A stretch of 64,000 nt of DNA from positions 1-64,000 of the forward strand of contig NZ_AUJX01000024.1 of NCBI RefSeq assembly GCF_000424445.1, given 5' to 3'. This DNA is from Oribacterium sp. NK2B42. Its GTDB lineage: Bacteria > Bacillota > Clostridia > Lachnospirales > Lachnospiraceae. Below, in pieces: positions 1-8,354 of the stretch (positions are counted from its first letter, which is position 1; each line of letters opens with the position of its first letter). The position numbers and the translations under genes are program-made. The notes under the pieces were generated by a model that worked only from the letters and a program-made list of their open reading frames with translations, was not told where the DNA came from and did no database searches.

Positions 1-86
1 CTAAGCAACAAGATGGCCATGCTCATAACTGGCTGCTATGTTTCATGACCATCTTTATAGTAGTAGTCACGAGAATGCGGCGGCAA

Positions 87-851
87 TTATTCAACGGAAA
101 TTCTTGCTTCACCTGCAGCTGCTCCACCCTCGGTTGCGACAAGTCTGTTTTCTTCAAATGTTTCAGGTTGTTTCTGCTTGGATATTTCAGCGGTTGTCGC
201 CTCTGCAAGCATGTTAAGTACCAATTCAAGAGTAAACATATTATCCCGAAGATTTTCTTTTTTCAGTCCTTTAAACGTCTTGTATTGTCGTGTTGTCATA
301 CCGGACCAGGCTTTTGAAATCTCATCTGTCAAGATTGCGTATTCTGCGCCTTTCTTTACGCCACGCTTATCCCACTCGTCTGTAAGCTCTTTTCTTACCT
401 GGATTGCCTGCAGTCGCTGATTGATCCACTCCCTTGAATAGCCTTTCCCGGCATAGGTTTCAAGTGCCCTCTCAATTGTCAGCTCCGGATCGATTACTTC
501 CTCAATTCGCTCCCTGCCAACCTGTGCCAGCCACATCTTAAATGGCTCAGCTTTTTTTGATGGGATAGATTGGATCAAGCGAAGAAGTTGCTCGGTATTT
601 GCCACATCAGTAAATCTTTTCTTCCCATCCTGGGCAGTCATTTTCAAAGCGTGACAATTTGTCACGGTTTCATTTCCTTCTTCTTTCAGCCTCTGTTTCA
701 GTTTTCTCCAATATGATGTTGGATCTTTGCTTTCAACAAGAACACCAACCACATCTACAATTGAAAAATACCATTCTTCTTCGTCCTCTATCCACGCTGT
801 TCTTATCGGCTGGTTTTCAAATAACTGAACTTTATCATTTGTCATCTTCAC
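87..851 (-). CDS. BRO-N / DinD-like antirepressor-type protein
   Basis: A 254-residue protein. The N-terminal third (about residues 8-110, with the WYFSIVDVVGVL segment) resembles the BRO-N domain of phage antirepressors. The C-terminal half, with GMTTRQYKTFKGLKKENLRDN, resembles the DNA-damage-inducible protein D (DinD) family. The family is DNA-associated, but the exact function here is unknown. I use a GTG start at 851 because AGGAG lies about six bases before it; an ATG at 845 is the alternative. The start lies inside the end of the XRE gene, so the two are probably translationally coupled. There are no other phage genes nearby, so this may be a domesticated or stand-alone regulator rather than part of a prophage. 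Confidence 0.75.
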   Translation of the reverse strand: MKMTNDKVQLFENQPIRTAWIEDEEEWYFSIVDVVGVLVESKDPTSYWRKLKQRLKEEGNETVTNCHALKMTAQDGKKRFTDVANTEQLLRLIQSIPSKKAEPFKMWLAQVGRERIEEVIDPELTIERALETYAGKGYSREWINQRLQAIQVRKELTDEWDKRGVKKGAEYAILTDEISKAWSGMTTRQYKTFKGLKKENLRDNMFTLELVLNMLAEATTAEISKQKQPETFEENRLVATEGGAAAGEARISVE

Positions 852-1065
852 GTTTTTCTCCTATCAGTTCTTCACCTTTTATTGACCCGGTTTCCTCAAA
901 CAGCAAAATGTACGCCATCATTCTGACCAAATATTCCGGAGGTGCACTAATTCCCTGCTCCCATTGTTGAAGGGTTCTTACAGGGATCCCAAATTTATCA
1001 GAAAACTTGCTTTGTGATAATCCTGTTTTCTTTCGTAATTCCTTTATTCTATCTGAAATATCCAT
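835..1065 (-). CDS. small XRE-family helix-turn-helix regulator
   Basis: A 76-residue protein consisting almost entirely of one Cro/C1-type helix-turn-helix (about residues 4-55: IKELRKKTGLSQSKFSDKF, then PVRTLQQWEQG). The tail is short and acidic. It starts at an ATG preceded by AGGAG. It overlaps the downstream BRO/DinD-like gene by 17 bases and is probably its operon partner. By analogy with other XRE/antirepressor or XRE/effector pairs it may repress its own promoter. The identity of the fold is clear; the target is not known. Confidence 0.85.
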   Translation of the reverse strand: MDISDRIKELRKKTGLSQSKFSDKFGIPVRTLQQWEQGISAPPEYLVRMMAYILLFEETGSIKGEELIGEKREDDK

Positions 1066-1199
1066 ATCATTGTCTCCTAAACAGTTTTATACTTTATTAA
1101 AGTATAGCACAGCATATATACGTTAACAACGTACATTTTTTTACACAAGTATAACATTATATCGTCTCCGAAAGTCGTGCCTCTTTTGCAACAATTACA

Positions 1200-1249
1200 A
1201 AAAGTCCTATGACATTTGCATCTAATCCTGCAAATGTCATAGGACTTTT
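1200..1249 (-). terminator. 21-bp perfect hairpin downstream of rpiB
   Basis: Left arm 1200-1220 and right arm 1229-1249 are exact reverse complements around an 8-base loop. Read on the minus strand the hairpin is followed by five T residues, then mixed sequence. It lies between the end of rpiB and the start region of the XRE gene, which fits a terminator for rpiB. Confidence 0.7.
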
Positions 1250-1300
1250 GTTCCTAATCCGAGATGTAAAGGTACTAACCTAACCTCATTTCTTTAATTC

Positions 1301-1765
1301 TTATTCCTCCGCTGCCTTAAGTTTCTGTGTATCCTGGATCTCCATGATCATGTTCACACGGGTCTCATGGCGTCCGCCCTCGAACTTTGCATTGATCCAG
1401 GCATCAACGATCTGCTTTGCTGTCTCGATACCGATAACTCTTGCGCCGAAACATATAACATTTGCGTTATTGTGACGCTTGCTCATCTCAGCAGAATAAG
1501 GCTCGCTGCAGCAGCATGCACGAACACCGTCAACCTTGTTACATGCAAGGCTGATGCCTACGCCGGTTCCGCAGATGGCGATACCGCCGTCAACCTTTCC
1601 CTCTGCAACCATCTTTCCTACGCGGTATCCTGAAATCGGATAATTGAAACTGTCTGTTGAATTGGTTCCAACATCGATCATCTCAATTCCCTTCTCCTCG
1701 AGATACTCCTTTATCTCATTCTTCATATCTACTGATGAGTGATCATTTCCTATTACTAATTTCAT
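1301..1765 (-). CDS. rpiB: ribose-5-phosphate isomerase B (RpiB/LacAB family)
   Basis: A 154-residue RpiB/LacA-B family sugar-phosphate isomerase, interconverting ribose 5-phosphate and ribulose 5-phosphate in the non-oxidative pentose phosphate pathway. Visible signatures are the N-terminal GNDHSS (Asp8, His9), the catalytic CGTG loop (Cys65), and SKRHNNANV around His98. I chose the ATG at 1765 because GGAG lies just upstream; an upstream extension in frame is less likely. Length is typical for RpiB. It stands alone, with a terminator downstream and a 53-bp tandem repeat array in its upstream region. A related hexose-phosphate isomerase role cannot be excluded. Confidence 0.9.
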   Translation of the reverse strand: MKLVIGNDHSSVDMKNEIKEYLEEKGIEMIDVGTNSTDSFNYPISGYRVGKMVAEGKVDGGIAICGTGVGISLACNKVDGVRACCCSEPYSAEMSKRHNNANVICFGARVIGIETAKQIVDAWINAKFEGGRHETRVNMIMEIQDTQKLKAAEE

Positions 1766-1937
1766 AGTTGGTCTCCATTCTATAAATTCTATTTTAATGT
1801 AGCAGCTCATCCGGGACCCTGGTGACGGATGAACTGAAACATTTAAATTTGCTTTTTCTCCAAAAAGTATAACATAGGATATTTTATTTCTCTATAACAT
1901 CACCCTTTGGTTCCTGCTGAGAAAAATTCAGCCAAAC

Positions 1938-2320
1938 TTGACCCATACTTCGATTTTCGTGTTTTAAGTCATACAAAACCATGCTCCTGCTTGACCCATT
2001 CTCCGTTTTTCGTGTTTTAAGTCATACAGCACCCTGTTCTTACTTGACCCATACTCTGTTTTTCGTGATTTGAGTCATACAGAATCCTGCTCTTGCTTGA
2101 CCCATTCTCCGCTTTTCTTGATTTGAGTCATACAGACCCCTACCCTTGCTTGACCCATACTTCATTTCTCGCGATTTAAGTCATACAGCACCCTGTTCTT
2201 ACTTGACCCATACTCTGTTTTTCGTGATTTAAGTCATTTTGAATCCCTCTCTTGCTTGACTCATACTCAGTTTTTCGAGTTATAAGTCAATTGATCATCA
2301 CTTGATAGTTGACTCAAAGA
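1938..2320. repeat. intergenic tandem array, seven units of exactly 53 bp plus a decayed eighth
   Basis: Units begin with TTGACCCA or TTGACTCA at 1938, 1991, 2044, 2097, 2150, 2203, 2256 and 2309, every interval being exactly 53 bases. Each unit carries the TTGAC block, a T-rich core with TTTTCG, then TTTAAGTCATAC or TTTGAGTCATAC, then a more variable tail ending near CTTGC or CTTAC. TGAC and GTCA form a recurring dyad within each unit. Similarity decays in the seventh and eighth units. It occupies most of the 574-base gap between the gene ending at 2340 and rpiB. There are no spacers and no open reading frame, so it is not CRISPR. Confidence 0.93.
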
Positions 2321-2339
2321 CATTATTTCGGATATGTAA

Positions 2340-3860
2340 TCAATCCAACAATGCCCTCGCATGAAGGTATCCTGTGTCAACTATCATATCCTTATAGTTC
2401 TCAGCCGTTACGACTGAAGGAACCAGTTCTATGGCAGGCACCACAACCATACCGTTCTGGTACATCTCAGCGTCCGTGATCTCGATCTCCGTTCCGTGAT
2501 ATATGTCATCCACAAGCTCTGTCACACTGAAAGCATACTGTGCAGGATCGTAAAACACAGACATTGACTGCTTTCCCTGAAGTATCCTGTCCAGAGCCTC
2601 TTCACTTGAACCGTCTCCGGTTATGACCGGCATGCTTCCTCCATATGTGCCGTCCATAACGGCCTCAGCCATCGCTCTGGATACGCCCCCCGCAAGCACA
2701 TCGTCAGTACATATAACGGCATCAAGATTTCCGGAGGTATAAACCTCGGCAAGAAGCTCCTTCATACGTTCATAGGCCTCAGACTCACTGTTGTCCAATG
2801 TACTCACCTGCTCAAGCTCCATCTGCCCGGAAGGTATAACAAGGGCTCCGGAATCGATATACGGGAATAATGCTTCCATCAGACCCGGGAACCTGAAGTA
2901 CAGGGTCTCATCCGACATGTCTCCCGTGAAAATTTCCGCGGTCTTTGGCTCCTCAGCTGTTGCATGCTTGAGATCCAGTGCATCAACGATATAATTACCC
3001 ATGGTTTCACCCACGTGATAGTCATCGCAGCCGAAAAGGAAATTTACACCGTCTGTGCCCATGGGTACATGATCGATGGCGATAACATAGATACCCGAGT
3101 TTTTCACCTGTGTAAGCTCCGCTGCAAGGGCTTCAGACGAAACATCCCCGGGGGCCACGAATATGATCCCCGCTCCTTCTTTTACCAGCTCTTCTATATC
3201 CTCGATCTGCTTTTTAACCAGCTTATCCTTATGGAATCCCTCCACTGAAGGACCTTCCTCCAGAGGCTGCTCCACAGCATATTTAAAGTCTGCATTATAT
3301 CCGGAAGCGTGAAGCACCTTATCAATCTGCTTTTCCATAAGCATCCACTTTTCACATTGCTGATCCGGGAAGGAGAAGCCTATAAGCTCTCCGTTTCCTC
3401 CGATGATATCGAGGTTTTCAATGTCATTGGGCGGCGCCACATTCTCTTCGATCAGATATTTTGAAGCCGTGGTTTCTTCTTCGGATTCATCTCCTGTCGG
3501 AGTGTTCTCATCTGCCTCTGTACTGCTGCTTTCCGAGACCTCCTGTGTCTCATTGATCCCGGATCTGATTCTCTTCCCCAGGAAAATGCAGAAAAGCAGA
3601 AAAACAAAGAAAATGATACATCCGATGGCAAACTGTACCATCATCTTATGCTCTGTAAGCCGTCTTTTTTTATGGGATTTTTCATGCTCATCATGGAGAT
3701 TCTGATTTACATTCCTTTCATTCATCCTGATGGATTTATGCTGAAGACTCTCCCACTGGTACTCCGGATCTATCTGCACCCTTTTCCTTTTGGGCTTTTT
3801 AACAGTATTTTTATGATCATTCTTGAGATTTTCTTTTTTAGTTTCGTTAACCTTATCCAA
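2340..3860 (-). CDS. membrane-anchored periplasmic-binding-protein-like sugar-binding protein
   Basis: A 506-residue protein with an unusual layout. Residues 1-72 are very basic and predicted cytoplasmic. One membrane segment follows (about 74-96), then an acidic Ser/Thr/Glu linker, then a type-I periplasmic sugar-binding fold (about 150-500) like ChvE/XylF/RbsB, with segments such as GFSFPDQQCEKWM, IIFVAPGD, VIAIDH and AVICTDDVLAGG. It has no lipobox and no cleavable signal. The start is probably TTG at 3860 after GGGGGAG. No transporter genes adjoin it. It may be an extracellular sugar sensor or anchored receptor; that is inference. The ligand is unknown. Confidence 0.7.
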   Translation of the reverse strand: MDKVNETKKENLKNDHKNTVKKPKRKRVQIDPEYQWESLQHKSIRMNERNVNQNLHDEHEKSHKKRRLTEHKMMVQFAIGCIIFFVFLLFCIFLGKRIRSGINETQEVSESSSTEADENTPTGDESEEETTASKYLIEENVAPPNDIENLDIIGGNGELIGFSFPDQQCEKWMLMEKQIDKVLHASGYNADFKYAVEQPLEEGPSVEGFHKDKLVKKQIEDIEELVKEGAGIIFVAPGDVSSEALAAELTQVKNSGIYVIAIDHVPMGTDGVNFLFGCDDYHVGETMGNYIVDALDLKHATAEEPKTAEIFTGDMSDETLYFRFPGLMEALFPYIDSGALVIPSGQMELEQVSTLDNSESEAYERMKELLAEVYTSGNLDAVICTDDVLAGGVSRAMAEAVMDGTYGGSMPVITGDGSSEEALDRILQGKQSMSVFYDPAQYAFSVTELVDDIYHGTEIEITDAEMYQNGMVVVPAIELVPSVVTAENYKDMIVDTGYLHARALLD

Positions 3861-3944
3861 TGATCTCCCCCATTATCCATTGGGAACGGTTTTTATCTTA
3901 TCCAATCCTGTCCCCGTCTGATTATACCCTCGTTTCATTATACT

Positions 3945-3972
3945 AAAAAAGGACCGGTATAAAACCGGTCCT
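3945..3972 (-). terminator. rho-independent terminator of uraA
   Basis: Arms AGGACCGGT (3950-3958) and ACCGGTCCT (3964-3972) form a 9-bp GC-rich stem. On the minus strand they are followed by six T residues. It lies 130 bases past the uracil permease stop codon. Confidence 0.9.
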
Positions 3973-4100
3973 CATAAATCTTTAAAGATTTTTTAATCTG
4001 AAGTGTAAATGTCGAGCTCCATTCATATCCGAATTGCTGCTATGAAAGCAGCATCCGACTATGAATGAACCGTGAGTACTTCAATTCTTTGGTTATCGTC

Positions 4101-5537
4101 TTAGTTCTTTGACTTCTCGGAACCATCCTCAACCATGTTCTTTGCACCTGCCTTCTTGGCAAGCTGCCAGACAAGGGATTCACCCTGGGCGATCTCAAGG
4201 TCAACGCCTGTAGCATTAGGCTCACTGTCCTTAAAGGCATAGTCCTTACCCGGAAGGATGGCATTCAAAATGATACCTACAAGTGAACCTGTTGCGATAC
4301 CTGAGAAATTGATCGTTATAGCGCCAATCGGGATGATGATGGCGCCGGCACTGGAGTAGTTGACACCGATAGCAAGCACCATGATAAGTGCTGCGATGAT
4401 GACATTTCTTGTCTTTGAAAAATCAACCTTAGTTTCAACGATGTTTCTGATTCCGACAGCAGAGATCATACCGTAAAGAACCAATGAGATACCACCGACT
4501 GTAGCCGCCGGCATTACCTCGATAAGAGCTGCAAACTTAGGGCAGAAGCTGAGGATGATGGCAATGCATGCAGCCAGGCGGATAACCATAGGATCATAAA
4601 CCTTTGTAAGTGTAAGCACACCTGTGTTCTCGCCGTAGGTTGTATTGGCAGGTGCTCCGAAAAGAGATGCAAGAGCTGTTGCCAGACCGTCTCCTGTAAG
4701 TGTTCTGTGGAGACCCGGCTCCTTGATGAAGTTCTCTCCGACTGTTGAAGAAATAGCTGAGATATCACCGATATGCTCCATCATGGTTGCGAACGCTATA
4801 GGCACGATGGTTATCACTGAAGTGATGAGCAGTGAAGTGTTCATGGTTCCGTCAGTGAAAAGTGAGAATACTGTACGGCTGTAATTTAAAGGAAGTCCAA
4901 ACCATGCAGCTTCCGATACAGGCGAGAAATCGATAGCTCCGGCAACTGCAGCAACAAGATATGAACCTATAACACCGAGAAGGATAGGGATGATCTTCAC
5001 CATTCCGCGTCCCCAGATATTACAGATAACAACTATGAAGATAGCTACAAGAGCGATGGGCCAGTTTGAAGCACAGTTCTCGATAGCTGACTTTGAAAGG
5101 TTGAGACCGATTGCGATGATGATAGGACCGGTTACTACAGGCGGGAAATATTTCATTACCTTTGACTCACCAAATGCCTTGAAGGCTGTGGCAAGTACCA
5201 GATAAACAAGACCGGCACAAGCTACACCGAAGCACGCATATCTCAGGAGATCGGGCTCACCGTTAGGAGCAATTGCTGCATATCCTGCAAGGAATGCAAA
5301 GGATGATCCCAAAAATGCAGGTACTCTTTTCTTACTGATAAGGTGGAACAAAAGTGTACCGAGACCTGCCCAGAGCAATGTTGCGGACACGCTGAGTCCT
5401 GTGAGCAGTGGTACCAGAACAGTTGATCCAAACATCGCAAACATGTGCTGAAATCCAAGGATCAATACCTTTCCTGTTCCAAGCTTTCTGGCATCATAGA
5501 TACCTTCTTCTCCGATCTTAAGTTTTTCGTTACTCAT
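4101..5537 (-). CDS. uraA: uracil/xanthine permease, UraA-like (NCS2)
   Basis: A 478-residue, very hydrophobic NCS2 nucleobase transporter that should import uracil by proton symport. The two family signatures with the substrate-binding glutamates are visible as MMEHIGD and NTTYGENTGVL, followed by TKVYDP. About 14 membrane helices are expected, and the C-terminal tail of about 45 residues is charged. It starts at an ATG after GGAAGGGG. It is monocistronic, with its own terminator and a leader that holds a strong terminator-like hairpin. A LysR gene is divergent. Xanthine/uric acid members exist in the family, but the sequence fits the uracil branch best. Confidence 0.9.
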   Translation of the reverse strand: MSNEKLKIGEEGIYDARKLGTGKVLILGFQHMFAMFGSTVLVPLLTGLSVSATLLWAGLGTLLFHLISKKRVPAFLGSSFAFLAGYAAIAPNGEPDLLRYACFGVACAGLVYLVLATAFKAFGESKVMKYFPPVVTGPIIIAIGLNLSKSAIENCASNWPIALVAIFIVVICNIWGRGMVKIIPILLGVIGSYLVAAVAGAIDFSPVSEAAWFGLPLNYSRTVFSLFTDGTMNTSLLITSVITIVPIAFATMMEHIGDISAISSTVGENFIKEPGLHRTLTGDGLATALASLFGAPANTTYGENTGVLTLTKVYDPMVIRLAACIAIILSFCPKFAALIEVMPAATVGGISLVLYGMISAVGIRNIVETKVDFSKTRNVIIAALIMVLAIGVNYSSAGAIIIPIGAITINFSGIATGSLVGIILNAILPGKDYAFKDSEPNATGVDLEIAQGESLVWQLAKKAGAKNMVEDGSEKSKN

Positions 5538-5650
5538 TAATTAACCCCTTCCTTGGCTGGCAGGATATAAAAACAAGATGCTTTACAGTCATATCAGTAA
5601 GGTTTTTTCTCTTCTGAATGACCTCTTAATAATTTGTCATTGCAAAGAAA

Positions 5651-5689
5651 AAGCACGCTTAGGAGGAAATATTCCCTCCTTGCGTGCTT
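5651..5689 (-). promoter_or_regulatory. terminator-like attenuator hairpin in the uraA leader
   Basis: AAGCACGC (5651-5658) pairs with GCGTGCTT (5682-5689), and AGGAGG with CCTCCT inside it. Read on the minus strand the hairpin is followed by a T-rich run. It sits between a plausible uraA promoter and the uraA start 114 bases further on, with no gene in between, so conditional termination is likely. A weak resemblance to a PyrR loop (AATCAAACGAGG) lies upstream near 5743-5756; the match is too imperfect to call. Confidence 0.65.
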
Positions 5690-5761
5690 GATAGATATTT
5701 ACAATGACCTTTTAATCAGTATCTTCATCTTAATTTCAAATCCCTCGTTTGATTTTTTACC

Positions 5762-5789
5762 ATTTTAACATCCTTTTTTATATCGTCAA
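5762..5789 (-). promoter_or_regulatory. candidate uraA promoter
   Basis: On the minus strand TTGACG (5784-5789) and TAAAAT (5762-5767) are separated by 16 bases. Transcription would start about 70 bases before the attenuator hairpin. The remainder of the 454-base gap up to the LysR gene is AT-rich and shows nothing else clear. Confidence 0.6.
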
Positions 5790-5991
5790 TAGTGGGAAAC
5801 AAGGTTTTATTGAATAAAAATTCAATTTAAAGCTTTTAAATTTTTAATAAATAATTTTTATTTTATGATTGATAGCTCTCCCGTTTTTATATATACTATT
5901 CCATACTTTATTGAAATTGATGAGGAAAGTTTGAAAAATACTTTTCATCACTGTTTGTGCCTCCGGCAGAAATATGCAGAATGGAGATATT

Positions 5992-6888
5992 ATGGAAATA
6001 AGACAGCTCAATTCATTCGTAAAGATCGTAGAGATGCAGAGTTTCAGTAAGGCAGCCGAGTCCCTTGGTTATACTCAGGCTGCGGTTACTATTCAGATAC
6101 GTCAGCTTGAACAGGAATTCAATACAAAGTTTTTTGACAGAGTGGGAAGACACGTTGTCCTCACCCCTCCGGGCCGGGAGTTTCTCCAGTACGCCAATGA
6201 AATCCTCCGCCGGGTTGATGATGTCCATACAGCCCTGGGAAATCCCCAGATGCAGGAACATAAGCTTCGTATAGGCTCTCTGGAATCTCTTCTTACATAT
6301 AAGATTCCCAATGTGGTGAAATACTTCTATGACAATCACCCGGAGATAACATTGGAAATAAAAACGGGTTCACCTAAAGAGCTCATAGACATGCTGGAGC
6401 ATAACCTGGTGGATATGGTTTATTTCCTCGACAGACGTGTTTATGACTCCAACTGGATAAAAATTCTTGAGGAACCGGAACCCATCATTTTTGTGGCAAG
6501 CCCGGATCTGGAGATTCCGGGAGAAGACCAGAAAACCGGACATGTTCATATGAATGATCTACTGCAGCTTCCTTTCTTCCTGACAGAGCAGGACTCCAAT
6601 TACAGATATGCTCTGGAGCAGGATCTGGCCGCAGACCGCATGCAGATCCGTCCTTTCTTTGAAACCGGAAATACGGAGGTCATCATCCGCCTTTTGAAGG
6701 AAAACAAAGGCATCACCTTCCTTCCCGCTTTCTCAGTACAGGAGGGTATCCGTAACGGTGAACTTAAAGAAATAAAGCCTGCAGATTTCAGCATGACCAT
6801 GTACAGACAGATCTTCTACCACAAAGACAAGTGGGTCACCGAAGAAATGAAAGAACTGGAAAAGCTCGTGAAGCAGGGCCTGCTGTAA
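5992..6888 (+). CDS. LysR-family transcriptional regulator
   Basis: A 298-residue LysR-type regulator. The N-terminal winged helix-turn-helix (residues 1-60) contains MEIRQLNSFVKIVEMQSFSK and AAVTIQIRQLEQEF. The rest is the LysR substrate-binding domain. I chose ATG 5992 because GGAG lies five bases before it, rather than ATG 5974. It is divergent from uraA across a 454-base gap, so it might regulate uraA or itself, but that is only inferred from position. Another candidate target is the secreted glycosidase-like gene just downstream on the other strand. The effector is unknown. Confidence 0.88.
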   Translation: MEIRQLNSFVKIVEMQSFSKAAESLGYTQAAVTIQIRQLEQEFNTKFFDRVGRHVVLTPPGREFLQYANEILRRVDDVHTALGNPQMQEHKLRIGSLESLLTYKIPNVVKYFYDNHPEITLEIKTGSPKELIDMLEHNLVDMVYFLDRRVYDSNWIKILEEPEPIIFVASPDLEIPGEDQKTGHVHMNDLLQLPFFLTEQDSNYRYALEQDLAADRMQIRPFFETGNTEVIIRLLKENKGITFLPAFSVQEGIRNGELKEIKPADFSMTMYRQIFYHKDKWVTEEMKELEKLVKQGLL

Positions 6889-6896
6889 TAACCTGC

Positions 6897-6910
6897 AACA
6901 GTTCAACCGG
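6897..6910 (+). repeat. copy of a dispersed AACAGTTCArcCGG motif
   Basis: AACAGTTCAACCGG lies nine bases after the LysR stop codon. Near-identical sequence is found in both arms of a hairpin at 21165-21211 and again on the minus strand at 49335-49353. All copies are intergenic and near gene 3' ends. Confidence 0.5.
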
Positions 6911-6930
6911 AATATAAAGACCGCTCGTAA

Positions 6931-8034
6931 TTAGTTCAACGCCTGATAGTAATACCAGGCCTGCTTCTTGGTTGTTGGAGTTTCGCTGGCACCATTTGAG
7001 TTCCAAAGACCGAAGGCGTAGCCCCGAACTACTTCCACAGGTGCATCCACAAGACGGCTCAGCAGGAACGCCTCCACATAAGGATTCTCCTTGGCCTTTT
7101 CCCAGGCCTCCATGATTGCCCAGCACTGAGCCTCCTCACCTCTGATGGAGCTGAAGCCCTGCTCTGAAAGAATCAGATGTCTCACCTTTCCTTCCGGACT
7201 AAGCATTTCCTGATTCTGCATGTAATCGGTAAGAACATGGAGATTCTTCATATTTACTATCTTTGAATCTGCATCATCTGTTGCCAGTGGTGAAGAATTC
7301 ATGAAATCCGGATTTGAAAGATCCTGGGGATACGGATGCCATGCTATACCATAGTCTGTATCAGCAAGATATGTATTGAGATAACCTAAAAGATCTCTCG
7401 AAGCATAGTACATATCTCCTCCAGACATAGTCCAGTTATAGTCAAAGGGGATAAAAACTCTTGCGTCGGGATTGGCAGCCTTTATGGCATCGTAGAAAAT
7501 ACGGAAACCTTCAGCATAAGCCCTGGCATATTCATTTATATCCGACACTCCCAGATAGTTCCACTCCACCTGGTTGTTGATCTCATTTCCGATAATCCAG
7601 TTGGATATCTTATCCTTATACCTGTAGGCCAGAGAATTGGCTACCTCTTCGGTTCTCTGTTTTCCCATATCAGTCAAAGTATTAAACTGATAGAGATTTG
7701 AAACTGACAGATCAACCGGAAGTAAAGCATCATTAGGCTGGAAGTCATTCATAACCCCTATAGTAACAGTAAGATCCGCAGCATTATATGCATCTATCAG
7801 GGCGTCAACCCCCTGCATCTGGAACTCATCCTTCAGGAAGCTTGCATTGAACTGGAAGATAACCTGCTTGCAGCCGAGATCCACCATATCCTGGATCATG
7901 GTCACATGGGAGGAATGTATACCCTTTATACTCTCCGGTGTGTTATAAAATGCCAATGCCTGTATGCTCATGGAGGCAGTCATGATGCCACTAAGCACTA
8001 TTGCAGCCGCTCTTTTAATAAAGTGATTTTTCAT
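6931..8034 (-). CDS. secreted clan-A glycosidase-like protein (DUF5722-type)
   Basis: A 367-residue protein with a clear signal peptide (residues 1-28, cleavage after ALA). The mature part looks like a (beta/alpha)8 barrel of glycoside hydrolase clan A. The likely acid/base is Glu151 in WIIGNEINNQ, and the likely nucleophile is Glu291 in LILSEQGF. AWHPYPQDLSNPDF is another barrel-loop signature. It resembles the uncharacterised DUF5722 family. Substrate is unknown; a surface or plant polysaccharide is plausible. It starts at an ATG after AAAGGG and has a 320-base upstream gap shared with the divergent ABC-F gene. Confidence 0.72.
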   Translation of the reverse strand: MKNHFIKRAAAIVLSGIMTASMSIQALAFYNTPESIKGIHSSHVTMIQDMVDLGCKQVIFQFNASFLKDEFQMQGVDALIDAYNAADLTVTIGVMNDFQPNDALLPVDLSVSNLYQFNTLTDMGKQRTEEVANSLAYRYKDKISNWIIGNEINNQVEWNYLGVSDINEYARAYAEGFRIFYDAIKAANPDARVFIPFDYNWTMSGGDMYYASRDLLGYLNTYLADTDYGIAWHPYPQDLSNPDFMNSSPLATDDADSKIVNMKNLHVLTDYMQNQEMLSPEGKVRHLILSEQGFSSIRGEEAQCWAIMEAWEKAKENPYVEAFLLSRLVDAPVEVVRGYAFGLWNSNGASETPTTKKQAWYYYQALN

Positions 8035-8206
8035 ACATTACCCTTTCATTGATTCAAGCCAAATTATGTACGGAATAATCTTCTCCAAATATATTTCGAC
8101 ATATATAAGTGCAATATTACCTGTGGAATGATTATACACCAAACATCCTACAAAATAATTTTACTTATTATTACGGATTTATGCAGATTTATATCCCCTA
8201 AATACC

Positions 8207-8235
8207 TTGCTTTTATGCGGTGTCTCGGATATAAT
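8207..8235 (+). promoter_or_regulatory. promoter of the ABC-F gene
   Basis: TTGCTT (8207-8212), 17 bases, then a consensus TATAAT (8230-8235). Transcription should begin near 8242, leaving a leader of about 113 bases before the coding start. Confidence 0.8.
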
Positions 8236-8255
8236 GCCTAAGGTTAATGACGTTT

Positions 8256-8281
8256 AAGAGTGGCTCCAAAGCCACTTTTTT
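8256..8281 (+). promoter_or_regulatory. leader terminator (attenuator) before the ABC-F gene
   Basis: AGTGGCT (8259-8265) and AGCCACT (8270-8276) form a stem with a CCAA loop followed by six T residues. It lies between promoter and gene with no upstream plus-strand gene, so it should attenuate the ABC-F transcript. An ATG at 8247 opens a frame that runs through the hairpin and continues in frame into the ABC-F gene. Confidence 0.75.
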
Positions 8282-8286
8282 ATTGT

Positions 8287-8325
8287 ATAAGTCCGGTAAC
8301 CGGCGAAGCCATGCTGAGGACTTAT
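8287..8325 (+). promoter_or_regulatory. second leader hairpin before the ABC-F gene
   Basis: ATAAGTCC (8287-8294) and GGACTTAT (8318-8325) form an exact 8-bp stem. Inside it CCGG (8293-8296) and CCGG (8300-8303) can form a competing small hairpin. It ends about 18 bases before the Shine-Dalgarno AGGAG. Confidence 0.5.
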
Positions 8326-8354
8326 ATCAACATACATCAGAAAAGGAGAAGCGA

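Noticed and set aside
45-420. Plus-strand open frames over the BRO gene, and similar antisense frames elsewhere
   Set aside because: They lack ribosome sites and recognisable domains and lie opposite well-supported genes.
1938-2320. CRISPR array
   Set aside because: Whole 53-base units are repeated without unique spacers, the units diverge gradually, and no cas genes are near.
5740-5760. PyrR-binding loop upstream of uraA
   Set aside because: Only part of the conserved loop matches, and several fixed positions differ, so it is mentioned but not called.
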